64,000 bases of DNA from Paraphaeosphaeria minitans (GCA_015832175.1 WJXW01000011.1:1178001-1242000); one strand, 5' to 3'; shown: positions 37,503 to 48,480, numbered from the stretch's first letter. The notes: generated by a model from the sequence alone, not told the origin. Program-made: numbers and translations.

Positions 37503-38627
37503 ATGTCAACACTCGTTCCGTCCACCGCTTCCACGCACGGCAGGTACCACGCACACTCACACCACGCCACACCGCACAGCATGCCTGCGCCAGTCGACTA
37601 CTCGATGGAAGCTTGGGATCACGCCGAACCGTACGGTCCGCTCAACCCGCCGCCGCCGCCGCCAGAGGGACCGCAGCAGTCGGATGCTGGTAAGTCGCAC
37701 CGAGGGACCGCAGCTGGGAGCGCAGAGTCTAACGCGGTCACAGACGAGCATGGCCATCGTCTCTCACAGCAACGCGGGCGCCGTCCTGCCTCGTCCTGCC
37801 CCGACGCCGGGGGCCAAGGCCAGCAGCCATTCTCGTCTGCTCAGTATCCAGACTACTATAACGCGAGGCCAGAGCGAGCTCGATACCGCGAGCGCTCCCC
37901 GCAGAGGAGCCGCAGCCACAGCGGGAGCCGAGGGTCGCGGCAAGGAGCCTACCGAAGTCAAGGTTCGCGATTTGCCGGTCCATCGCCACAGGCTGGTCAC
38001 GTCGATGAAGGCCATTATCGCAGCAGGCCGTCGTCGAGCCCCCGCTGGCGCTCACCATCACCGCGTGGCTCCAGACGGGGTGACCTGTCCCAGACCTACC
38101 CAGCTCACTATGAGTACGACGAGCACGAGTACAGCAGACCGCATACCGAGCGTACCCATCCCCAGCGGCAACGCTCACTCACGCCGGTCTTCGTGCGTGA
38201 GCGCCGTATCAGCAGCACCGACGTCCCTGAGACGGCATATCCTCTTCGCGCCTATACCAACTACATTGCCGATAACCATGCCGCGAAGCGCCGCAACACG
38301 TCCTACAACAGGCACTTGCCAGTCTTTCGCAATGGCGATGGTAAGGTCAACCCTTCTGCGTACGGCTCCGTGCTGCAGTACGACTTTGGCCTGTGCTACT
38401 GCACCTTCCGCACCCCGTACATGTGCGAAATGGGCATAAGATGTCCCTGGAGACATCATCCCCTGTCGTCGTGCGAGAAGCAGTGGATCCATGACATTGC
38501 CCACGGGAAGGGAGAGCATTTCGTTGACGAGGCGGTCAAATCTTGGGCTACTCCGGATGTGCCCGTCCCCGGACACAACATGATCGAGGTGATGCAGCAG
38601 GAGCAATACGATCGTCGACGTGGATAA
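37503..38627 (+). CDS. CCCH zinc-finger protein with SR-rich region
   Basis: Predicted 356 aa after removal of a 54-bp intron (37,690-37,743; GTAAGT donor, CTAAC branch-like site, ACAG acceptor), which is also a multiple of three, so the unspliced frame stays open. The start at 37,503 follows a CT tract. The N-terminal half is low-complexity: a His-rich stretch, a run of seven prolines, then an Arg/Ser/Gly-rich segment with RS and SP dipeptides typical of RNA-associated proteins. Near the C-terminus a C-x7-C-x5-C-x3-H cluster (C282, C290, C296, H300) fits a single CCCH finger, a fold that usually binds RNA. The tail ends about 56 residues later. No specific family name was recognised. A role in RNA binding is inference. 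Codon use and GC content resemble the other host genes. Confidence 0.8.
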   Translation: MSTLVPSTASTHGRYHAHSHHATPHSMPAPVDYSMEAWDHAEPYGPLNPPPPPPEGPQQSDAGKSHRGTAAGSAESNAVTDEHGHRLSQQRGRRPASSCPDAGGQGQQPFSSAQYPDYYNARPERARYRERSPQRSRSHSGSRGSRQGAYRSQGSRFAGPSPQAGHVDEGHYRSRPSSSPRWRSPSPRGSRRGDLSQTYPAHYEYDEHEYSRPHTERTHPQRQRSLTPVFVRERRISSTDVPETAYPLRAYTNYIADNHAAKRRNTSYNRHLPVFRNGDGKVNPSAYGSVLQYDFGLCYCTFRTPYMCEMGIRCPWRHHPLSSCEKQWIHDIAHGKGEHFVDEAVKSWATPDVPVPGHNMIEVMQQEQYDRRRG

Positions 38628-38747
38628 TTGGCCACTGTCAAAACTTACTTCGCGTCTAGAGATGAGATGGGACCTGTGGAGGCCCGGCCGAGCTGGAGAC
38701 ATGCGTTGGTGTGGCTTACGTGCTTGTACGTAAGATAGGTACAGGAT

Positions 38748-39067
38748 TTACCACTGGCCTTGCTTGAGACGTTTTTCCATCTCAACGATACCAAAGTGGA
38801 GCTCAGCGCCAGAATACGAATCCTGCGCATTCATGATGAACGGCCAGTTACTGGCGATGCAAGGCACCGTACATGTCCTTGCACACCTGCGTAAAGTCTT
38901 TGGTACTTGTAAGAACCAGTCTCTGACAAGAACACTCGGATCGATTTCATGTTAGCCTTACCACCGTCCTGAGCCGGTCGATAATGCATCTTGGGCTTTT
39001 TCAAATCCTCCAGTGGCCATTTTTCCACGACCCGTACGTCGCGTGCTTTACTCTCGGTGCTCCACCT
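38748..39067 (-). pseudogene. Unidentified broken gene remnant beside the sugar transporter
   Basis: On the minus strand three protein-like pieces follow each other in different frames. One is a Lys/Pro-rich piece (39,067-38,950; VVEKWPLEDLKKPKM..). The next reads KDFTQVCKDMYGALHRQ (about 38,900-38,850). The last reads NWPFIMNAQDSYSG and ends EKRLKQGQW before a stop at 38,748. A one-base shift separates the last two. A possible intron (GTAAGG.. to TTGTCAG) lies between the first two but does not restore the frame. No start is seen, since the 5' side runs into the transporter's 3' end. It may be the tail of a decayed enzyme gene. Family not recognised. Confidence 0.4.
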
Positions 39068-40978
39068 CGTCTTCTTTTTCCCAATTCGCCGCCCTGAGAC
39101 TAGCCCCCCTTGCCTCCGCCGCCGCAACGCTGCTTCTCCTTCTTTCAGCATACATTTGCGCCTCTTCGGTCTCTTCGTAACTGATGAGTAACTCGCCATG
39201 TTTGTCGTACCGATGTGGCATCTGCTTCGCAATCTTGACCACGTCGAAGGGATTCGTCGTTTTGTGAAAGATCTCGTTCATCTCCTCCAAAGAACGGTAA
39301 GCAGTCTCTGGGAAGAAGAAGTAGACACACGGAACCATGAACGCGTTAATGACAGCAAAGATGATATACGTCTGGTATCCAATGTTTGCGAATGCAGGTG
39401 GCGTGACCATGACTACCATGAAATTGAAGATCCAATTTGCCGTGGTGGAGATGGCGTTTGCTGGAGCACGGATGCTCAGAGGGGTTATTTCTGCAGGATA
39501 AAGCCATGTCATCCCGAGCCAGCCGATGGCGAAGAACGAGTTGAAGACGAAGAGGAATACGGCCTCGAAGAGCTGTTAGCGGAAGAGGACCGGTAATGAA
39601 CATGCGATACGTACGGCAGCAATTCCCAAGCTATCGCTGACTTTGCTAGTGGTGCCGGCCAGTACGCACATACTGGCGGACATGCCAGCTGCTCCGAAGA
39701 TCATCAATGTTCTTCTGCCAAACTTTTCGATTGTAAAAATGGCAATCCAAGAGGCCATCCAGTATTCGGTACCGTTGCACGCAGCTAATAGACGACTCAG
39801 GAAGGGCGAGAGGCCAATATTTTGCTCGAAGATTGTCGCAGCGTAGTATGTAATGATGTTAATCTGGAATCAGTTAGTTGCAATACACTCGGTTCAGTGT
39901 AGATTGTCCCACCCCTGATATCTGCTGAAACATCTGATTGACATAGGCCAAGGCCGTGCGATGAAAGTTTCGGTTCTTGTTCATCCTGAAGCAGTCCCTG
40001 AAGCCACCCTTCTGCATCTCGAAAACAGTGTCCTTGACTGCCTGAAATTCACTTTGAATTTTCGTGTCCTCTGGGGGCAGGTCGCTGAGGGCGCACAGCA
40101 CTTGCAAAGCATCATCTTCTCGGCCCTTGAGGATGAGCCAACGAGGCGACTCGAGCAAACCGGGAATCAATGCCAGAATGAACAAAGCGAGAATAATCTG
40201 GAAGCCTATAGGGAATCGCCAGGAAATAGTACTTGGTTCCAAGAAAGAGAACCCAAGGTCGATCCAGTAGCTGAGCATGACGCCGAACACAATCAAAGAC
40301 CCCTGCGAGTAGATTAGGGCTGCGACACTTGTTGAAACTTGTTGTGCATACTTCGATCATAACCATTTGTCCTCGACGATGGGACTTACTGGTTTCGGCT
40401 TGCCAAGTCGGTACACTATCACTCAGTCAGTCTTGCTGACATGGCCAGTGGCGCGATGACCGTACGTTGATGTATTCATGCCATTACCAAAGCCTGTGAT
40501 CTAACGGCCTATAATGAGCTGCGGCAGGCCGAACGAGGAGGTTTGCAAGATAGCTCCAACGACCATGATTGCGCTTCCGACGAAGATAGTACGCTTGCGT
40601 CCAAGCATGTTACCGAGCCATATTGTTGCAACGGCGCCAAAGAAGCAGCCGAGTGTATATGCGCCGACCGTGATGCCTTGAATGGTGAAAGTGTAGCTTG
40701 CAGTGGTTCCGGGAGGTGGATGAGCGGTATCGATTTCTGGAACTAGGTACACATGTCAGCGGAACCAGCACATGCACATGATGATCCCCACAGTGCCTGA
40801 GAAATGAGCCCAGCGTGAGCAAACCCCCCATCACACCTTGGTCTGCGACACATTAACTTTCTGATGGGAGGTCCAACCCTGCCCACGCACCATAGCCGAA
40901 CAGCGCAAAATCAGTGCCTGCAATGACTGCGATGGCAACATTGAGCTTTGTGCCGGTAAGCCCATAGAATTTCTTCAT
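39048..40978 (-). CDS. MFS sugar transporter, 7 exons, one in-frame TAG
   Basis: Exons (plus coordinates): 40,891-40,978; 40,792-40,842; 40,466-40,742; 40,352-40,415; 39,913-40,302; 39,615-39,863; 39,048-39,572. The six introns are 42-50 bp with GT..AG ends, and all joins keep frame, giving 547 aa, the usual size for fungal sugar porters. Signatures in order: GYDQGVMGG in helix 1, the GRKRT loop, TSTVPTWQAE, ESPRWLILKGR, FQQISG, and PETAYRSLEEM after the last helices. These are the conserved motifs of the major facilitator sugar-transporter family, a 12-helix proton-coupled plasma-membrane importer. The substrate cannot be told from sequence. Codon 127 (40,501-40,503) is TAG between GR and ITGFGNG, so the copy is either a pseudogene, a readthrough case or a sequence error. 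The rest is intact. Confidence 0.85.
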
Positions 40979-41543
40979 GGTGATTCTGAATAGTGGACAT
41001 TCATCCACGGGAATAGAAATGCAGTAGGAATACGCCTAGTGATGAAGGATCAACAAGGGCCGAAGGCGAGAGCAATACTGATAGCTGAACAGAGAATTGG
41101 ACCTCGACGCATCTATGTGAACCTCCATGATGGCGACCATGAGTAAAGCTAGTATACTACGGATCGACTATCTAGCTGTCCTTTGTGCTGGGATGTCCAG
41201 CGATGACGTTGGACGTTGGAATGGTTGGCGGGGTGCAGTAACTCCCGCCATGGGTATACAAGCTCCTCATTTGCCGGAAGAATAGTCGCACGTCGACATC
41301 TCATCCCGGATTGCCCGATTGGGACATCCGGCGCATCTCAGCGCGAGCATGGTCATCGGAAGACAGCACTGGGGGTGTCTGGGGAAGGTATGGGGTGCGG
41401 CACTAGATGCGACTTCTCCGAGAAGGCACCGCAAATGACGCAGTGCCGTCCCGATGCAGCATGTAGATCGAGTCGCAAGAATCGAGGCGCATACATGAAA
41501 CTCTACATGGATGCACGTTCGAAAGCCTCCGCCTTGGACATAA
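40979..41543. other. Upstream region of the sugar transporter; no gene seen
   Basis: GC-balanced sequence between the transporter start and the left end of the PIF/Harbinger element. Open frames here (41,216-41,611, both strands) lack introns, motifs or plausible composition. The transporter promoter should lie here. Confidence 0.5.
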
Positions 41544-41556
41544 GGGCCTGTTCGGT
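41544..41556 (+). repeat. Left terminal inverted repeat of the PIF/Harbinger element
   Basis: GGGCCTGTTCGGT, preceded by TAA. Thirteen perfect bases, then imperfect similarity for about 35 more. Confidence 0.9.
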
Positions 41557-41817
41557 AGACGTGATCTGGAGGCTTGATCTCATCTCGATTACTAGATCTA
41601 GTTAGGCTCATATTGAGATCACGCCGTGTTCAGTTCGAGCGTGATCTTAACGTTATAAATAGAGGTCTAATTTAGGAGTAATTAACTAGCTAAATTAAAC
41701 TCTACTAGTGCTAATAGGATCTACGTTTATACCTATTTAAGCGCGAGATTATAAGTTAAACTAAGTATAAAGTTAAGAGGTCTATCTTACCTAATCTTAG
41801 AGCTTTTTAATACTATA

Positions 41818-42240
41818 TGTTAAATCCAAGAGGGTAGCTAGTCCTAAAGGGTTAAGGTTGGTTCTCGGGCAGGAGTACTTATAGAAGGTGGAAGGTCTTG
41901 TTAATACAATAGTATCTTACAAAGTGTAATAAGTTAATAATTTGGTCTACTAGAATCTAAATAATAGATTAATAAACAGATTAAATATAAGTATAAAGGT
42001 TTATCCTTACGTTCCTATATAGCTACTTTGTTCTACAGATCCTATAATGTCTTATAGGTCCTATGCGTGAGACGCGTGGGAATCCTATAGTATAGTTATA
42101 TAACTTAGTCACGTGATCCTAATGTCCTATAGCTTAGTATATAGGATATTGTAGGATATTATATAATCCTTTAGCTAGGTTTAGAGCCTGCGCGCGTTAT
42201 AAGTAGCCTGTCTACCTATATAGATTCTGGGATCCTAACA
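41818..42240 (-). repeat. 3' LTR of chromovirus E (423 bp)
   Basis: Aligns with 48,058-48,480 without gaps. By hand I count about 39 differences, all transitions. Confidence 0.95.
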
Positions 42241-42257
42241 TCACCTCCCTCCTTACA
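42241..42257 (-). other. Polypurine tract of chromovirus E
   Basis: On the minus strand AAGGAGGGAGGTGA ends exactly at the 3' LTR, the expected position for plus-strand DNA priming. No standard tRNA-complementary priming site was seen next to the 5' LTR. Confidence 0.75.
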
Positions 42258-42357
42258 CCTATATGCCCTTATATAGTAACTAATGTCTGCCTTGTCCTAA
42301 AGTACTCTTTACTGTTATTCTGTTAGAAATTAAATAAACGCTATTAATTAGTTTACT

Positions 42358-42828
42358 ATAGTGTCTTGTAAGTATTGCGTTAAAAAAGGCTTAGCCTATA
42401 AGATATTGTCCTTAAAGGTTTAATATAGAAATTGTTATAAGAATAGAATCTTAAAGTGTAAGCCTGCTAAGCTAGTAATTCCTAATTTTGCTCACATTAA
42501 TTTAGAGGTTAATTATCTTAAAAAGATAAAAGAGGAGGCTGCGGCTAAGGAAGAGGCAGCTATATTTATGTTATAAGTAGCGCGTTTAAAGAGGAATTAG
42601 TTATTAAAATAAAAGCGTCTACTTAAGGAGCAGGAGAATTAGTTGTTAACTAATTTAATAAGATTTGTAGATAAGATTAAGCATCTTAAGGGATTAGAGA
42701 CTTTAGGTTAGGATGTTGTCTAGTTAAAAAATAGCTTAATGCCTAGTGCCTTAGTATTAGACTAGTCTTTCTATCCTCCTCTTATTAATCCTAATACGCT
42801 AGATCCCCTTCCTACTATATCCACTTAG
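42358..42828 (+). pseudogene. Chromovirus E convergent accessory ORF: Zn2Cys6-like cluster plus coiled coil
   Basis: About 157 codons opposite to pol, meeting its stop tail to tail at about 42,825. It reads VSCKYCVKKG.. and gives a C-x2-C-x6-C-x8-C-x2-C-x7-C pattern, if two Tyr (TAT) are taken as mutated Cys (TGT). This spacing lies within the fungal Zn(II)2Cys6 binuclear-cluster consensus. A Glu/Ala/Lys-rich segment (KKIKEEAAAKEEA) and further charged stretch look like a coiled coil. A proline-rich tail ends it. Several in-frame stops are TAG or TAA where Gln is plausible. DNA binding or dimerisation is inference. Confidence 0.6.
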
Positions 42829-45800
42829 GTAAGGATGACATTGTTCTGTGTTAGTAGTTGGTGGAATTCTTTAATCTTTTGCTAATAGTTTCTTAGGTAG
42901 CTATTTGGTTTCTAAGTATTTTTGCTGTGTAGGTAACCTTTCTACTTGATAAGGTACGTGTTGTCATGCTAATTGTATTCTAGAATTTTTTTAACCTCAA
43001 ATTTATTTTCTTCCTTAGTCTAGTGGTAGAAGGTGGTTTTGACTAGTGTATTAGGGTCTGCTGATTCTAGTAGTGATACGTGGAATACTAGGTATATCTT
43101 TACATCTGGCAGTAGTTCCAACTTATAGTTCACTAGTGATATTTACTTAGAAATGTAAAATAGTCTAACCTTAATGTGATTTAGTTTCTTGTGTTTTTTC
43201 TTCTAAGTTTAAAGGTTCTTTGTAAGCAGATATACTTTATCCCCCTTCTTTAGCTAAGGTGCTATTTTTTGTTTTTAGTTTTAGTATAAAATTAATTGCT
43301 GCTAAGCTTTCTTAAGATTCTCTTAGAGTTGTTAGTGTATTTTCTTTATATTTTTTACTATATCTGTAGCTTCTTTTGCTTTAATTGTTGTAGGAAATTG
43401 TTAATTAAAGAGATATAGGTGTCTTCTATAGTTTATATAGAACGGTGTATGTCCTAATGCTGCTAATACTTTGTTATTATAGGCTAACTGTGCTATAGGT
43501 AGTAATAAAATCTAGTTATTCTTCTAACTGTTGCAGTAGATGCGTAGGTACGTTTCTATAGTTTGGTTTGTATGTTCTGTCTATTTGTCTATTTATAGAT
43601 AGTAAGCTGTTAATAGCTTTTGTTTTATTCTAAGCAGTGCTATAAGCGTTATCTAATAATTTAACGTAAAGAGCTTATCTCTGTTGCTAATAATTGTTTT
43701 TAGGATTCTGTGGTGTCTAATTAGTTAGTCTAGGATAAGAAAAGCGAGTTCCTTTACTATTATTCTTTTGAGACATAGAATAAGCTTAACATACTTAGTT
43801 AGTTAGTAGACTATTACTAGTATACTGTTGTATTTGATTCCTGTTGTTAGATTCTTAGAGTTTAGAATTCCTGTGATAAAATCTATAGCAATATCTTTTT
43901 ATAGTGCTGTTAGTATTCTAATTACTTACATCTCTCTATATTTAAGATGTGTGCTGTGTTTATTTCTCTAGCATTCTGTATATTTGCAGATATAAGTTAT
44001 TACAGCTTCCTTAATTCTTTTAAAGGTGTAATTCCTTTAGATAAGTTCTATTGTTTTTGTGATGCCTAGGTGTCTGTACATAGGGTTATTGTAGTATTGT
44101 TAGATAATCTTAGTCTGTAGATGTTCTAGAACTTCTTAGTTAATTACTAAAAGTTAATTTAGTTCTGCTATTAGCTCTAGAGATCTATCTTTGGCTTTGC
44201 GAAGGATTATAGAGAAAGTTTTTGCCTTTTCTCCTACTAGATTACTTTATTAGCTAAGAGCGTCTGCTCTACCATTTTCTTTCCTAGCTATATAGATAAT
44301 TTTGAACTTGTACTATCTAGTAGTTTGCGACTATTTTTGTTGTTATAGCGTAAGTTCTTTTGTTATTGTGAACCTTAGAAGGTTTTTGTAATCTATATAG
44401 ATTTCTAGTGTTAAGCAACTAAGCGTATAAATCCTCTAGTGCTTTAAGGCTTTAATAATAGCGTAGAGTTCTTTATTATATACGTTATATTATGTTTTAG
44501 CGTTATTAAATTTACATAAGTAATAGGCAATTAGGTACCATTTGCTATTACGTTCTTATTTAGCGTAGGCGCCTAGCGCAAGATCGCTAGCGTCTATTTT
44601 AAAGCGTAGTAGTTTATCGCTTCTAAAATAAATAAAGACAGGTTCTATAATACATGCTGTCTTAAGGAGTTAGAATAACATTCTACACTTATTTGTCTAT
44701 TTAAAGGGTACGTCCTTCTTTATAAAATTTGTTAAAGGTATTATGACCTTTGCGTAATCTTAGATAAATTGTTAGTTAAATCCATAAAATCCTAAGAATT
44801 TTTGGATATTCTTAGCTATCTTTAGTATTAGCTAGTTCTTAATATATTCAACTTTACTTAGTACTATCTTAATTCCTTCTATAGTAATAATATGTCCTAG
44901 GAATTTAAGTTATTTAACATTAAACTTATATTTCTTAAGTTTAATGCGAAGGCATACTTTATCTAGTGCTTCTAGTACTGTCTATACATACTTAGTGTAG
45001 TCTAATTTGTTTTTAGAAAAGACAAGGATATTGTCTATATACGCGATAATAAATATGTCTAGATATTTGCAGAGTACGTTATTAACAAGTGCTATAAAAG
45101 CTACTAGTGCGTTTGTAAGTCTAAAAGGCATAACCTTGTATTTAAATAGTCTGTAGTGTGATTAAAACGCTGTTTTCTATTCTTTACTTTTCTTAATTTG
45201 TATAAGGTGGTAACTGTCTCTTAGATCTATTATTGTGAATATCTTGGCTTAAGATAGTTAATCTTGTAACTCTGTAATATTTAGTAGTAGATATTAGTTC
45301 TTTATTGTTATATTGTTAAGTTGTTAGTAGTTAACGCATAGTCTGTCTAATTTATCCTTTTTCTTAACAAATATAAAAGGGCTTACTACTAGTAACTTTA
45401 ATAGTTATATGTATCCTTTCTTAAGGTTTGTCTTAATAAAATTACGTTCTTTAAGGAGTTCTTCTCCTGTTTTACTGTATAGTGGTCTAAAGGGTGGCGT
45501 CTTCCCTTCTTCTAGGTCTATTGTAAGATCCTAGGGTTAATATTTAGGTAGGTTTGCTTTTCCTTCCTTTTCTGTGAATATATGTGTCTATTTCCTGTAC
45601 TCTCTTAGTAAGGTAAGGGGTGTGCTATTGTCCTCCTTCTTACGCTTCTTAACCTAGTAGTTCCTACTAGCGTCTGCTGAGGTGTGCTTCTGTTTTTTAA
45701 CTATCTGTCGCAGTATTATGTTGTTAATAACTCCCTTATCTACTATTATTTTTAGTTAATATATAGGCTTTGCTTATAATGCACAATTGCAGTGTTTAAA

Positions 45801-46400
45801 TAATATTTTCTTTATACCCTAGTTAATCTGTAGGTTGTGTATTGTTAACTAAGGTAATCCTAAGACTAACTTATACTTAGATCCTAGTAAGATATCTAAG
45901 GTAAGTTCCTCTCTATGTCCTTAGACTATTATTGTGGTAGTAACCTCCTAGTATATTTAAGGTGTCTTAGGCATTAGGGATCTATTTGCGACATAGATAA
46001 TATAGGGTACTTTTTTCTTTAATATTATAAGTCCTGCTTGTCTTACTATCTAATAAGATATAAAGTTCCTTTCTGCTCCTAAGTCTATAAGAGCTTAAGC
46101 CTATATTCCTTTAAGCTATACTAGTAGCTTAACTAATACTATGCTTACTATAGCATTTAATTTAATAAAGGCGTTTTCTTATCTAAGTTTAGGCCTAAAA
46201 AAGACATCTGTTTGTATAGGTTATAGTTAAGTTCTAGTGCCTAGTATGCGTTTCTAAGTATCTGCTTCTATTATTATTCTTAAGTATATAGCTTATATAG
46301 ATTGTCTTTTTCTTCTTTTTCTTGTAAGGATATTCTTCTATTTTTCCTCCTGTGGTCTTTACTATTCCTATGTACTAGTTAAATTAGTAGTTCTGTTATT
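42825..46400 (-). pseudogene. Chromovirus E pol remnant
   Basis: Protease: ALIDLGAERNF near 46,100, where DSGA is expected (Ser TCA to Leu TTA). RT: about 45,480-44,900 with FIIAYIDNILVFSK near 45,040 (catalytic D to N). RNase H: about 44,640-44,220. Integrase: HHCC-like and core about 44,100-43,300, with DFITG near 43,880. The C-terminal GDKVYLLTKNL lies near 43,230. Chromodomain: F.V..ILEYN.H..TYLIKWKGY-like at about 43,000-42,860. This is the full Ty3/gypsy chromovirus set. It is inactive owing to stops and catalytic changes. Confidence 0.88.
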
Positions 46401-46499
46401 ACTTTTTACGTAGGGCAGTTTATAAAGCTGTCTAAATGTTTAGCTATGTAGTAGTATTCGCAGTCTTAGTTTAGACATGTGTACTAGTATAGTTATATA

Positions 46500-48000
46500 C
46501 AGTCTCTATTAATAAGTATATTGCAGTATTTGTTGCCCTTTAGCGTAAGGTAAGGAAAGTATTTTACTTGTTATTTATTCTAGAGGTATTTGTTGTAAGC
46601 TGCGATAGGGTAGTCTGTCTATATCTATTTATAGCGCAGTTTCTTTCTAGGTTATTTCTTATTCTCTTTTTTCTCCGCCTTATATTATACGCATGTTAGT
46701 TCTTTGTAATGTGTCCACATATAGAATTAGTGTGTAGGATTTTGGTAGTCTAGGTAGTACTTTAGTATGTAGTCTAACTTCTTATTTTTATAGGGTTGTA
46801 TTCCTTTTAGTGCCTAGTGGGGTTCTATATAGTCTTAAACATTTAGTTTATACTTAGGTGATATAGGGTTGTCTTCTTCCTGCCTACTTTGTAGGTGAGG
46901 AGTAGGAGATTTTGGTATCTCTTCTACGTCTTTTACGTTGTGGTATACGTTAGAGTTATCTTCTAGATCTTTGTATAGTTATAAGTTAGGTAAACCTAAT
47001 TGCTTACTTTGCTCTAGTGTGACGCGTTAGTAACTAAATAGCGTTGTAATAACTTCCTATTCTTTATTAGGTTCTTAGTCCTTAATAGTTAGTACATTTA
47101 ACTTAGTTTAATAGACTTTATTCTTTAATCTATAGTTCCTAGCTATATGGCCTAGTTTGCTATATGTAAAGCATTTACAGGTCTTAGTTATTAGTTGTTA
47201 ACTTCTATTAAAAACGCGTTTGTTAGGCTGCTTAGGGCCTATCCTTCCTTCTTTTCCTTTACCTATATAGTTAAACTAGACATCTTTTATTAGTTTATAT
47301 CTCTAGTAGTTCCTTGGCTATTGCTTTTAGATAATTCTAATAGGGTTCTTATAAACCACTTTTGCTAGTTGTCTAAAGCTTATTACCTTAGAGTTTTAGT
47401 AGAGCTCTTATTGCAGTAAAAACTATTCTTTATTAATTCTAATAGTTTCTTTGTATAGTTCTTTAAGGTTAGTAATTTGTGCACTACTACATAAGAGTTC
47501 TTTGCGTAGTTTCTATTTAAGTTCTTGTTTATACATGTCCTAAAAAGATTTATTATCCTAGTTAAGCTGCACAGCGTACCTGCGAAACTTAGCTGTATAC
47601 TTAGCTACTAATTATTTCTAAGTTATAGTCTAAATCTTTGCTTTTGCAATAGAGTCCTTATTAGTAATTTTAAAGAGTTGTTTAAGGCATTTCTTAAAAT
47701 TATTATAATTCTTAATAATGTTAACTGCATTAGTATAGTTATCTACATAGTTGTTGTTGTTGTTGTTGTAGTCTATTCCTAGGTACTTTTTAAGGTAGGG
47801 ATAGATCTATAATCTTATATCTTTTTGCATGTATATTGCTACAAAGATAACTTTTTTTTTGTCTTTAAGGGGTTTATCTAAGTTAAAGAAGTAGAGGTCT
47901 AACTAGAGAATCTAGACATTAGTTTAAGATTGTTTACTAAAGTAGAGATTAGGTTTGTGCGCCTTACTACTATCTTTTATAGGAGTAATCTTAGCGGCAC
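46500..48000 (-). pseudogene. Chromovirus E gag remnant
   Basis: Degraded helical gag region, with a CCHC zinc knuckle at about 47,182-47,135 (CFTYSKLGHIARNY, where two Tyr replace Cys). It lies directly after the 5' LTR on the minus strand. Confidence 0.75.
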
Positions 48001-48057
48001 CTAAAGCTGTAGAAGAGGTAGGAGTTTGTAAAGTACTTATATTAAGGGTGTTTAAGA

Positions 48058-48480
48058 TGTTAAATCTAAGAGGGTAGCTAGTCCTAAAGGGTTAAAGTTA
48101 GTTCTTAGGCAGGAGTACTTACAGAAGGTAGAAGGTCTTATTAATATAATAGTATTTTATAAAGTGTAACGAGTTAATAATTTGGTCTGCTAGAATCTAA
48201 ACAATAAATTAATAAATAGATTAAATATAAGTATAAAGGTTTATCCTTGCGTTCTTATATAGCTACTTTGTTCTACAGATTCTATAATGTCTTATAGGTC
48301 CTATGCGTGAGACGCGTGGGAATCTTATAGTACAGTTATATAACTTAGTTACGTGATCCTAATGTCCCATAGCTTAGCATGTGGGATATTGTGGGACATT
48401 ATATAATCCTTTGGCTGGGTTTGGAGCCTACGTGCGTTATAAGCAGCCTGTCTGCCTATGTGGATTCTAGGATCCTAACA
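48058..48480 (-). repeat. 5' LTR of chromovirus E (423 bp)
   Basis: Pairs with 41,818-42,240. TGTTAAATC..GATCCTAACA, followed by TSD CTATA. Confidence 0.95.

Larger units (their letters stand above)
41818..48480 (-). mobile_element. Chromovirus E (Ty3/gypsy), complete, minus strand
   Basis: Two 423-bp LTRs and a perfect TSD CTATA (41,813-41,817 and 48,481-48,485). The total is 6,663 bp. A polypurine tract beside the left LTR and gag/pol on the minus strand set the orientation. Order on that strand: gag with zinc knuckle, protease, RT, RNase H, integrase, chromodomain. An additional gene on the plus strand lies between pol and the 3' LTR. It differs from the G family in LTR and sequence. All frames are broken by transitions, mostly C-to-T on the plus strand. 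Confidence 0.95.

Noticed and set aside
37396..38439. 347-codon plus-strand frame overlapping the CCCH gene
   Set aside because: It is the +1 shadow of the Arg/Ser-rich gene. The true frame has the zinc-finger cysteines, a proper intron and a better start.
42241..42260. Primer-binding site at the left LTR of element E
   Set aside because: Read on the minus strand this is a polypurine tract. The element is in reverse orientation, so the priming site should be beside the right LTR, where none was recognised.
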